Assembly: GCF_008974285.1 (NCBI RefSeq)
Contig: NZ_BKZV01000001.1
Location: 915,319-979,318 of the forward strand
Direction: 5' to 3'
Length of the DNA stretch: 64,000 nucleotides
DNA from: Thermogemmatispora aurantia
GTDB taxonomy: Bacteria > Chloroflexota > Ktedonobacteria > Ktedonobacterales > Ktedonobacteraceae
The translations under genes and the position numbers were made by a program. Under the pieces are notes generated by a model. That model made no database searches. It saw only the letters and a list, made by a program, of their open reading frames with translations, and had not been told where the DNA came from. Of the stretch, positions 55,598-63,076 are shown in pieces (position 1 is the stretch's first letter; each line of letters opens with the position of its first letter).

Positions 55598-55626
55598 AGA
55601 ATAGCGCGACTTCGTCCCTCTGTCAA
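55598..55626 (-). promoter_or_regulatory. Sigma-70-type promoter of the MarR-ABC operon
   Basis: On the minus strand, TTGACA (55621-55626), a 17-base spacer and TATTCT (55598-55603). Confidence 0.65.
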
Positions 55627-55957
55627 GTCCCTCCCACCGGTACGATATATCGCGTTGTCCGCGAGACAGGGACGGCTTCTCTGCGCCCCAGGCCGCCCCT
55701 CACGAGGCCAGAGTCAGCTGTCGGTCCGGGCAAGAGGCAAGCACTCGCTTTCGCCTGCTGCTCCGCCGGAATACAGCGCGGGGGAGTGTCCAGGTCAAAA
55801 AACGGGGTTCAGAAAGGAAAGTAAAAAAGAGAGGGCCACGACGGCAGCGCCGCCGCGGGGAGATCAGGACAACAGAGGTCAGCAGGTTAAACCAGGTCAC
55901 TCAAGGCAGGAACACCAGGACTGGAACGATGCCCGCCTGCTCGCGGGGCTGAGCGTC
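55627..55957. other. Intergenic stretch between the MarR promoter and tatA
   Basis: 331 bases with no recognised gene or site; the short plus-strand frames here lack conserved features. Confidence 0.3.
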
Positions 55958-56284
55958 TCAGGCGCTGGCCGCGCTATCGCGCACCACCCGCTCGTTCGTT
56001 TCGCTCGCACGACTTTGAGCTGTCCCCTCACTCGGGCGCTTCTCCTTCTGCTCCTTCAACAAGAGGCTGGCAGCTTCCCGTGTATTGAGCGGCAGACGAG
56101 GGATACTCTCAGAGATCTGCGATAGCTCTTCAACCTGCAGCTCTTCTTTGATCTTGTCTTTCACTACGCGGGCCTGGCCAACTCCTCTACCCAGGTTGCG
56201 CGCTACCGATTGGAGCGCCCGCGGTCCAAAGAGCGCTAGCCCGAAGAGGAGAATAATTAGCAGGTCAACTGGATGAAAGCCCAT
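55958..56284 (-). CDS. tatA: Twin-arginine translocase protein TatA-like
   Basis: 108 residues. One N-terminal helix (VDLLIILLFGLALFG) followed by PRALQSVARNLGRGVGQARV, the amphipathic helix and FGxxxLP-like hinge of TatA/TatE proteins; the rest is a charged tail. It should form the pore of the Tat pathway, exporting folded proteins. No tatC or tatB gene is adjacent. AGGAAAGG lies about ten bases before ATG 56284. Confidence 0.75.
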   Translation of the reverse strand: MGFHPVDLLIILLFGLALFGPRALQSVARNLGRGVGQARVVKDKIKEELQVEELSQISESIPRLPLNTREAASLLLKEQKEKRPSEGTAQSRASETNERVVRDSAASA

Positions 56285-57184
56285 AGGGGCCGCCTTTCCT
56301 GTTCGCTCTCCAGCTTTTTGGGTGGCGATGAGTGCTCTCTCGACTCTTCGCTATAAGAGTATGATACCACATGGTTGTTGCTCTGACGAGATCTCTCCGG
56401 TGCTGGTCTGGGAGAGCCTGCTTGCCGCAAGAGCCGGCTGCCTCTCCCAGGTTGAAGCCAGCCGGGCCATGTGATCGCCCTCTATAGCGACCCTCCTGAC
56501 GCCTCCGTCGCTGCTTCCTCCGTCGTCGCCTGTTTCCTTTCCTGACTCAGGCTGCCTGGCTCACACGGATTCTTTACGACTGACCGGGACAGGAGAGCGA
56601 AAAATTCAGGAACGAAAAAGTTATCGTTAGGAGTTTATTATAATGGAGAGAGTGCCGAGGTTGACCGCCCGGCTCTCACTCATAGCATAGTTCATCCTAT
56701 CTCTCAGCATATCTTCGCGCCTCTCAGCCTCGCCTCGTAAGAGGGGGCAATCGCAACCCACCACGAGGAATGAGAAGACGAGAAAGCTGAAGACCAGGGC
56801 TATGGCTGTGAGAACAGAGGCCAACGCGGTCAACGCAGGAGATCCAGGCCCGGGGCTTTCCCCCACACACCCCCACTCCGAGCCTGCCGATTGCTGTTTT
56901 TTGGTTCCTGCTACAGCAATCGGTCTCCTTCTTTTTTGGCAGAACAATCAGCCACCCTGGCCCCCTCCCACCTTCTCAACTCTCTCCTAAACTACTAGCT
57001 TATTCACCCTCGTGCCCTCCCATATGGCCAGATCGGGGGAGAAACAGGCTTATCACTACTGCCCATTCCCTGGCCTGTGCTATCATCTAAGCCGAATATA
57101 GAAATGCAGAAATAAAAGGGAGAGCAGCGACGTGACCTTTGTCACGCGGGCAAGCGAGTAAGCGAGTAAGTGAGTGAGGAGATC
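56285..57184 (+). other. Long intergenic region before the anchored protein gene
   Basis: 900 bases without a convincing gene. It holds an extended -10 TGCTATCAT (57081-57086), a short hairpin CGTGAC/GTCACG at 57131-57146 and a GAGTAAGC-like tandem run at 57151-57179 before ATG 57185. A TATAAT-like run lies near 56640. A 106-codon minus-strand frame (56627-56947) has no homology signal. Confidence 0.35.
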
Positions 57185-57880
57185 ATGCAGCCCAGAGAGA
57201 GCTTTCCGCAGAGTGGAACCCATCTCCGTACGATCGTCGTCAGTGCCCTGGTTCTTTTTGCTCTGGCCGGTATCATGAGCGGCTTCGCCTTCGGGGCCGC
57301 TGTGCACCACCGATCCGGCGCCAGCCAGCCGACTCCCTCGCCGACGGTGCCTACTATCGCTCAACACACCATTACACCGACGCCTACCCCCTCGCCGGTG
57401 CCCATTTTGCTCGGTATTCCTCGTTTTGCCGCCGGACCAACCTTCAGCGAAGTTGCTGACGGCCAAACCAGCTACACCGTTACCGTGCAGGCCATCGATA
57501 AGCAAGGGCAGGCGATCAACCGCAGTGGAGTGACCTGCAAGCTCTGGCTGGTGCACCGCGTCCCTGACGGGGCTCTCTTACAGCTGCCAGACATCGGCAA
57601 GCGTATGGATCTGGCCAGCATCCAGCAACCCATTCCGGGCCAGGTCAAAGACAAGCCCTACGACGAGGTAGCAGGATTACAGTTTTCGGCAGGCACCCCA
57701 CAAACCCAGTCCTGCGATTCTCAGGGGCGGGCCACCTGGAACTACACCATCTCCCCCAGCGTGCCGCCGGGCAAGTATGATCTCGTCCTGCTCACCGACT
57801 GGCAGGGCATCCATTACAACTGGAGCTGGGCCCACATCGTCATTACCAAAGCACAGGGAATGGGACCAGGCAACGACTGA
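57185..57880 (+). CDS. Membrane-anchored extracellular protein with Pro/Thr-rich linker
   Basis: 231 residues. A short cytosolic start is followed by one hydrophobic helix (about 16-38: TIVVSALVLFALAGIMSGFA), then a Thr/Pro/Ser linker (TPTPTPSPVP) and a C-terminal beta-rich part (NRSGVTCKLWLVHRVPDGALL and YDLVLLTDWQGIHYNWSW) that resembles an Ig-like or carbohydrate-binding fold, though no family was identified. The protein should face outward. ATG 57185 has GAGGAG five bases upstream. Confidence 0.6.
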   Translation: MQPRESFPQSGTHLRTIVVSALVLFALAGIMSGFAFGAAVHHRSGASQPTPSPTVPTIAQHTITPTPTPSPVPILLGIPRFAAGPTFSEVADGQTSYTVTVQAIDKQGQAINRSGVTCKLWLVHRVPDGALLQLPDIGKRMDLASIQQPIPGQVKDKPYDEVAGLQFSAGTPQTQSCDSQGRATWNYTISPSVPPGKYDLVLLTDWQGIHYNWSWAHIVITKAQGMGPGND

Positions 57881-58121
57881 GCACCTTCCGGCTGCTGCCT
57901 CTCGTCGCGATCTCCGGCCAGGCCAGAGCTGACAGCGTGCCAGCAGTAGTCGCCCTGTTGCGTCTCACTGACCAGCAAGCAGCTCGGCGTCAGGAACTTC
58001 TTGTTGGCCTGGTCTCCGGAGGAGAGGAGGGAGCAGTTGGAACGCGAAGCTGCCAGCGGCCTTTTTCCCTTGTACCTTCGTAGGCCGACGACAGCGCTCC
58101 ACTTCCTTACTCACTACTCAC

Positions 58122-58988
58122 TCACTCACTCGCTTGCTCCACTCGTCCCTGCAGCATCTGCGCCAGCTCGCGCAGCACCCCCCGGATCAGTAGCACAAAG
58201 CGCGAGCTGGCGGCTGCCGCCGCTGCCAGCACCTCGCCATGATCCACCGGCTGCCCCTCGGTCCCGGTGGCGCTATTCGTAATCAGGCTCAGACCAAGGA
58301 CACGCTGCCCCATATGGCGGGCCACGATCACCTCGGGCACGGTAGACATTCCCACAGCATCGCCCCCAATCTGGCGCAGAAAGCGCAGCTCAGCCGGCGT
58401 CTCGTAGGATGGGCCACTGACCATCACATAGACTCCCTCGTGCAGGTGCAGGCTGGGAATCTCCCCGGCCACCCTCTGCACCAAGGCCCGCAGCTCCTGA
58501 TCGTAAGCCACGGTCATGGCCGGGAAGCGTACCCCAAACCGCTCATCGTTAGGACCACGCAGTGGATGCCAGCCCGCCAACCCGGGCAGATTGATGTGAT
58601 CGCGAATCAGCATGAAATCACCCGGCTGATAGGCTGGATTCAAAGCGCCTGCCGCATTGGTCACCACGAGCACCTGAGCCCCCAGACGCGCCATCACTCG
58701 CACAGGCAGCGTGACCTCCTGGGGCGTATACCCCTCATAGAGATGCTGTCGGCCCTGCATGGCTACCAGCGCCACTCCCTCCAGCTGCCCCAATATCAAG
58801 CGACCAGCATGGCCCGCTACCGTCGATGAGGGCCAATGCGGAAGCTGAGCATAAGGAATGGCAGCAGCGGCCTCTACCGTCTCGGCCAACTCGCCCAGGC
58901 CCGACCCTAGAATCAGGGCCACCTGAGGCACCAATGGAGAAAGCTGCCGGATCGCCGCCACGGCCTCCTCGACCTGGTCGTACAACAT
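58122..58988 (-). CDS. Purine nucleoside phosphorylase
   Basis: 288 residues, trimeric-type PNP of the PunA/MTAP group. LILGSGLGELAE, the phosphate-binding GHAGRL and GRQHLYEGY segments, VTNAAGALNP and SGPSYETPAELRFLR are characteristic; the catalytic Asn is in ITNSATG. It should split inosine or guanosine with phosphate. The gene starts four bases after the recombinase-like gene, so the two are cotranscribed; a similar xerD-linked purine gene arrangement is known from Bacillus. ATG 58988 has GAGG nine bases upstream. Confidence 0.92.
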   Translation of the reverse strand: MLYDQVEEAVAAIRQLSPLVPQVALILGSGLGELAETVEAAAAIPYAQLPHWPSSTVAGHAGRLILGQLEGVALVAMQGRQHLYEGYTPQEVTLPVRVMARLGAQVLVVTNAAGALNPAYQPGDFMLIRDHINLPGLAGWHPLRGPNDERFGVRFPAMTVAYDQELRALVQRVAGEIPSLHLHEGVYVMVSGPSYETPAELRFLRQIGGDAVGMSTVPEVIVARHMGQRVLGLSLITNSATGTEGQPVDHGEVLAAAAAASSRFVLLIRGVLRELAQMLQGRVEQASE

Positions 58989-58992
58989 GACA

Positions 58993-59886
58993 CTATCCTC
59001 GCTTCAATAGAGAATCATCACCCTCAGACGCTCCCCAGCGCTCCGACTGTCCCGCTCCCCTTGATAGGTGAGCATATTCCAATAACGCCTGGATACCTTG
59101 CGGCTCACTACTACGCTTGATAGCCAGAAGCATCAGCGACTGACGCAACTGGCAGGGCGTCAGCTCAGCAATACCGGCGCGCAGGGCATAGTTTCTGACC
59201 ACTAACCAGAAGCCCTGGCGAGTGAGCCTGCGGCCATGATGGTTCACGAACAGGCCAGGCTCCTCGGGATGACGGCGGGCCAGATAAGGACGCGAGCGCA
59301 ACAGATACTGCTCCAGCGCCATAATGGCCTGCGATGTCAGCGGGCACTCGCGCAAACGACCATCGCTGCGCGGATAAACCAGCGAGCCATAGAGGCGATT
59401 GAAACAGCTCACATCGAGAGCCACCAGCTCGGTGAGATGCATCCCCGTCGCATAGAGCACCTGCACCATCGCCAGATCGCGCATGCCCGTTGGTGTGAAC
59501 GGCGGAATCTGCTCCAGCAGGCACGCAAGCTGCTCAGCAGAAAGCACTGGAAAGGTGGTCCTGAGAGCACGGGGAGCTTGCACCGTCTCCAGCAGATTCC
59601 TCTCCAACAGCCCCTGGCTTTTGAGATGACGCAAAAAGGTCTTGAGCGCGGCCAACTTGCGACTGATCGTCGTAGGCTGATAGGCACGTACCTGACGCAT
59701 CTCCTCTAGATAAGCCTGCACATCCTCGCTCTCTACCTCCGACCAGTGCCGGCGTAGCCGCTTTTGCTCTAGAAACGAGGAGAACTGAGAGAGATCATTG
59801 CGATAGGCCGCCACCGTGTGGTGATTGATTCCGGCGCCCCTCTCAGCCAGAGTGGCGAGATAGGCATCGACAGCTTCTTGCAACAT
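58993..59886 (-). CDS. Xer/phage-integrase family protein with lost catalytic residues
   Basis: 297 residues. The N-terminal SAM-like domain (HTVAAYRNDLSQFSSFLEQK and TISRKLAALKTFLRHL) and the core (FPVLSAEQL, LAMVQVLYATG, ECPLTSQAI) match tyrosine recombinases. But the box I Arg is His150 (ATGMHLTELVAL), the HxLRH motif reads PCQLRQ, and no nucleophilic Tyr is found near the C-terminus. So it is probably a DNA-binding but non-recombining paralogue. ATG 59886 has AGGGGA nine bases upstream; the frame is open to 60147 without a better start. Confidence 0.7.
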   Translation of the reverse strand: MLQEAVDAYLATLAERGAGINHHTVAAYRNDLSQFSSFLEQKRLRRHWSEVESEDVQAYLEEMRQVRAYQPTTISRKLAALKTFLRHLKSQGLLERNLLETVQAPRALRTTFPVLSAEQLACLLEQIPPFTPTGMRDLAMVQVLYATGMHLTELVALDVSCFNRLYGSLVYPRSDGRLRECPLTSQAIMALEQYLLRSRPYLARRHPEEPGLFVNHHGRRLTRQGFWLVVRNYALRAGIAELTPCQLRQSLMLLAIKRSSEPQGIQALLEYAHLSRGAGQSERWGASEGDDSLLKRG

Positions 59887-60195
59887 TGCAACATATCCCC
59901 TGCCCAGAAATGAGAAAGAAGTGCACCTACCACCATCTTCTCGTCTCGTCCGTATCTGAGGGAGGAGTGGGTGGCTTGCCTTGGTGCTGGCATTATATGC
60001 CAGAGGCTGGACAGAGGCAAGAGTGGCGACAGAAGAGTACCACTGCGCCAACCCAGAACGGAATGCTATAATAGGACTATCCGCCCGGCATGCGCAGAGA
60101 CTGAGATGTGGCAGGTCGGGGCGCCAGTTGTCGCCTTCGTTCGTCACAAGCGGGCGGACGAGCGAGCGACGATGACCCCACCCCTGTTGCTATGA

Positions 60196-60201
60196 TACAA
60201 T
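60196..60201 (+). promoter_or_regulatory. Extended -10 promoter element
   Basis: TGATACAAT, TACAAT at 60196-60201, about 30 bases before ATG 60233. It shares the string TGATACAATCC with the element at 8799. Confidence 0.4.
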
Positions 60202-60232
60202 CCTATCCACTATCAGCTAGCGGGAGAGAGAG

Positions 60233-61069
60233 ATGAGCAAGTTTTCTGATATGTTGAGCCAGGCGCGGCGCGGCCAGAGCGGCGGCGCCATCGGCTTCTT
60301 CGGTGGCAAAAGCCGACCAGCGGTTAAGCCCCGTGCCGCCGCGCTGCTGATTGAGTTTCCCGCCGTGGACGCCGGCGAGGCGGAGGCCGCCATCAAAGCC
60401 GGTGCCAACGGCCTGCTCTTCCATTGGTCTGGCTCCCCCCTGGAAAGTGCTAGCCTTGCAACTCTGAAACAGCTCAGTGAGACTATTCAGAGCCAGGACG
60501 AGAACGCCGCCCTCGGCCTGCGCCTTCTCGGCAACGGGGCCAATATCGAGCGCAAGATGCTGGATTCTCTCAAAGAGCACGGAGTCCATTTCCTGATCGT
60601 GCCGCTCCAGGCCCCAGCCCGCTTATTGAGCACGCACCTGAAGGACTTCGATCTGGCAGTAACGCTACCCTGGCGCGGGAACGACCCCCTCTATCCTCTG
60701 GTGGTACGCAACCTGGGCGCCTTCGAGGGCCTCTCGGCCCTGCATCTGGATGGCCGAGAGCTACCATTAGAGCGCCTGAGCATCGAAGAGGCTCTTGGCT
60801 ACCGCGCCATCCGCGAGGCGCTGCGCCTGCCGGCCCTTCTGAGCCTGACGTCGCTCAATAGCGAGGCTGCCGCCTATGGCCTGCTGACGCTGGGCGTTCA
60901 GGCGGTGATTGTGCCGGCCAGCGAGAGCACCGCCGCGACGACGCAGCGCATTCAGGAGCTGCGCGAGTGGTTGGAGAAGGTCCATCGGCAGGAAGAAAAG
61001 GAGCTTCCTCCGCCGACCGTGCCTCAGCCGTCGCTCTCAACCTCCTTTGAGGAGGAAGAAGAACCCTAG
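60233..61069 (+). CDS. Uncharacterised protein, possible TIM-barrel-like fold
   Basis: 278 residues, soluble. The order of strands and Gly/Ala-rich turns (AAIKAGANGLLFHWSGSP, VHFLIVPLQAPA and GLLTLGVQAVIVPASES) suggests a barrel of the TIM type, but no catalytic residues were recognised. The last 40 residues are charged and disordered, ending in a run of Glu. Alpha/beta barrel enzymes of vitamin or amino-acid pathways are possible alternatives. AGAGAG lies just before ATG 60233. Confidence 0.4.
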   Translation: MSKFSDMLSQARRGQSGGAIGFFGGKSRPAVKPRAAALLIEFPAVDAGEAEAAIKAGANGLLFHWSGSPLESASLATLKQLSETIQSQDENAALGLRLLGNGANIERKMLDSLKEHGVHFLIVPLQAPARLLSTHLKDFDLAVTLPWRGNDPLYPLVVRNLGAFEGLSALHLDGRELPLERLSIEEALGYRAIREALRLPALLSLTSLNSEAAAYGLLTLGVQAVIVPASESTAATTQRIQELREWLEKVHRQEEKELPPPTVPQPSLSTSFEEEEEP

Positions 61070-61147
61070 AATAGTCGGTTCGGCCTTCGCGCCAGGTTGA
61101 GCGCGGGGCGGGCCTACGGTCGGGCCATGCGTGCGTGATCACGTGGC

Positions 61148-61864
61148 TCAGTTCATCACCAGATGATGAAATGCCTCGGCACAGGTAAAGCCGTGCTCGC
61201 TGCCGAGCGGACGACCACGCTGGAGCACCAGTTCGCGGATGGCCTGGGCATCGCGCCCGCGCATCTGGCTGGCATGGCAAAGGAGCGCCTCGACTTTCCT
61301 GTCGATCACAGCGCTAATGTCTACCCAGTGGTTCGGCTGGTCACTGGCAAAGAAGTAGATCTGGCGTACGCGATGCGGCCCACCCGTCTCGGCAAATTGC
61401 TCAGGATAATACATGAGATTACGTGAGGCGGCCAGGGCGTCCAGGGTGCAGAGACCTACTGCGCGGTGGTCAGGGTGCACCTGATAGCGCTGCCAGGGAT
61501 CAAAGGTAAAGACTACGTCCGGCTTGAGCAGACGCACCATGCGGGCGATCTCACGCCGCATCTGCAGCGACGGCTCAACATCGCCATCGACATAGTCGAG
61601 GAAGAGCACCTGGCGTACGCCAAGGACTTCCGCTGCCCGCCGCTGTTCGGCCTCACGGATCACCGCCAGGCGCTCCGGCGTCATGGCCGGGTCATCGCTG
61701 CCGCGCTGCCCGCGGGTGGCCAGAAGATAGCTGACTTCACAGCCCTGAGCGGTCAAGCGGGCAATGGTTCCACCGCAGAGAAACTCGGCGTCATCGGGAT
61801 GAGCCATCACGACCAGGATACGCTGACCACCAGGGGGAAGAAGGATGTTGCTGTTCTCTACCAT
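61148..61864 (-). CDS. PIG-L family deacetylase
   Basis: 238 residues. AHPDDAEFLCGG near the N-terminus supplies the zinc ligands (His, Asp, Asp) and VHPDHRAVG a further His. The family removes acetyl groups from N-acetylglucosaminyl compounds, for example in mycothiol, bacillithiol or GPI-related synthesis; the exact substrate is open. ATG 61864 has GAGG and AAACA before it; ATG 61879 sits too close to its ribosome-binding site. It follows the glycosidase-like gene after seven bases, so both are in one transcript. Confidence 0.85.
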   Translation of the reverse strand: MVENSNILLPPGGQRILVVMAHPDDAEFLCGGTIARLTAQGCEVSYLLATRGQRGSDDPAMTPERLAVIREAEQRRAAEVLGVRQVLFLDYVDGDVEPSLQMRREIARMVRLLKPDVVFTFDPWQRYQVHPDHRAVGLCTLDALAASRNLMYYPEQFAETGGPHRVRQIYFFASDQPNHWVDISAVIDRKVEALLCHASQMRGRDAQAIRELVLQRGRPLGSEHGFTCAEAFHHLVMN

Positions 61865-61871
61865 TGTTTCC

Positions 61872-62858
61872 TCACTCATCTCCCAGGCGTGGAATAGCAA
61901 AGTGCTTGCCGGTCTGCCAGTGCAGCTGGCGCCGGGGAATGCTCCGCAGCAATTGCCTGGTGAGCTGCCAGACTCCCTCTGGATCACTATTGTTGCGCCA
62001 GTAGTAATAGCAAGCAACTTCGTCAGGTTCAGCATGCAGCGCCAGCTGGAAGAGCTGCGGTAGCTCCTGCTGGCCTTCTTCGTCCAGATCGAAGTTCTGC
62101 AACCAGAGCAGGCTACGCTTCTGATGCTGGCGCGCCCGATCAACAATCTCCCGCTCGCTACGATCATAACTGCCAGTCACAACCTCAGTAGCTTGAGGCT
62201 GCTGGCGGGGTCGACGCTGCAAGTGGAGGCCCAACATGTCCAGGTCCGGTAAGAGGGCAAGGTCCTCGATCAGGCTGGCATCGTAGGAGGGGAGTACAAT
62301 AACGGTCCGAACATGCTTGTCCAGACCTTTAATATAGGCGCAGAGATCGCTCAAGAAGGTCACCCAGGAGCGGCGACGAAAGCCCGCCAGGTCGGTCACA
62401 TCGGGACAAAGCGCCCGACACACCGAGCAGAAGCAGGTAATTTCTCCGTAGTCTGGTTCATCGAGCAGAATCCCATTAATGGGATAGGTGTTTAAATAAA
62501 AAGCGATCTCTTGAAAGAGCCAGCGACGAAACGGCTCATGGTTGAAGCAGGTCAGATCGTGATAACGACCGTGGCGGTCCAATACACGTGACTCAGGGTG
62601 ATGGAAGGTATACCAGCTTGGGGCCGGCGAAGGGGTGGCGAAAAGATTACCATGCTGGCCCGGACTCAGGTAGACTTTGAGACCCACGTCTTGCGCGAGG
62701 AGCAGGCCACGCTCCAGATCACGAGGCCAGTAGTGGCGCTCTTCATCTAGAATGCTGTAAACGATGCTGCTGGCGCCCGCGGCGCGGATCTGCTCAAAGT
62801 CCCGTTTGACGAGGTCGGGATGAAAGAGCGAGTGGAAATAGGCAACGGTAATGTCCAT
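61872..62858 (-). CDS. Glycosidase-like (TIM-barrel) protein
   Basis: 328 residues. The N-terminus (ITVAYFHSLFHPDLVKRDFE) and PINGILLDEPDYGEITCFCS, where an Asp-Glu pair ends a beta strand, resemble glycoside hydrolases of the alpha-amylase-like clan, with four Cys in CFCSVCRALC (possible metal site). The W-rich C-terminal part is close to sugar-active enzymes, but a family could not be assigned. ATG 62858 has GGTGAG six bases upstream. Its coupling to the PIG-L deacetylase gene suggests an amino-sugar or glycoside substrate (inference). Confidence 0.5.
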   Translation of the reverse strand: MDITVAYFHSLFHPDLVKRDFEQIRAAGASSIVYSILDEERHYWPRDLERGLLLAQDVGLKVYLSPGQHGNLFATPSPAPSWYTFHHPESRVLDRHGRYHDLTCFNHEPFRRWLFQEIAFYLNTYPINGILLDEPDYGEITCFCSVCRALCPDVTDLAGFRRRSWVTFLSDLCAYIKGLDKHVRTVIVLPSYDASLIEDLALLPDLDMLGLHLQRRPRQQPQATEVVTGSYDRSEREIVDRARQHQKRSLLWLQNFDLDEEGQQELPQLFQLALHAEPDEVACYYYWRNNSDPEGVWQLTRQLLRSIPRRQLHWQTGKHFAIPRLGDE

Positions 62859-63034
62859 GACGCTCACCAGGCAAGCGGTCCAGGATAGGTGGTGCGGAGA
62901 CCGATTCTTCACTCGTACTGAGCAAGCAGCTGGGCTATATTGGGAAATAGCTCGCTGGTAGTATACCACAGGTGGGACAGAATAGTTCTCCCACGAGCGA
63001 AAAAGGACTAACTTCCTTCTCTGGGGCCGCATTC

Positions 63035-63063
63035 TTGACAGCCTGGTCACGAAGCGGCACAAT
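63035..63063 (+). promoter_or_regulatory. Promoter of ispE
   Basis: TTGACA at 63035-63040, a 17-base spacer and CACAAT at 63058-63063. Transcription near 63070 leaves only about seven bases before ATG 63077. Confidence 0.5.
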
Positions 63064-63076
63064 CCAGACGAATGGA

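Noticed and set aside
56627-56947. 106-codon minus-strand frame
   Set aside because: No ribosome-binding site, no recognisable domain and a hydrophobic segment that arises from low-complexity DNA.
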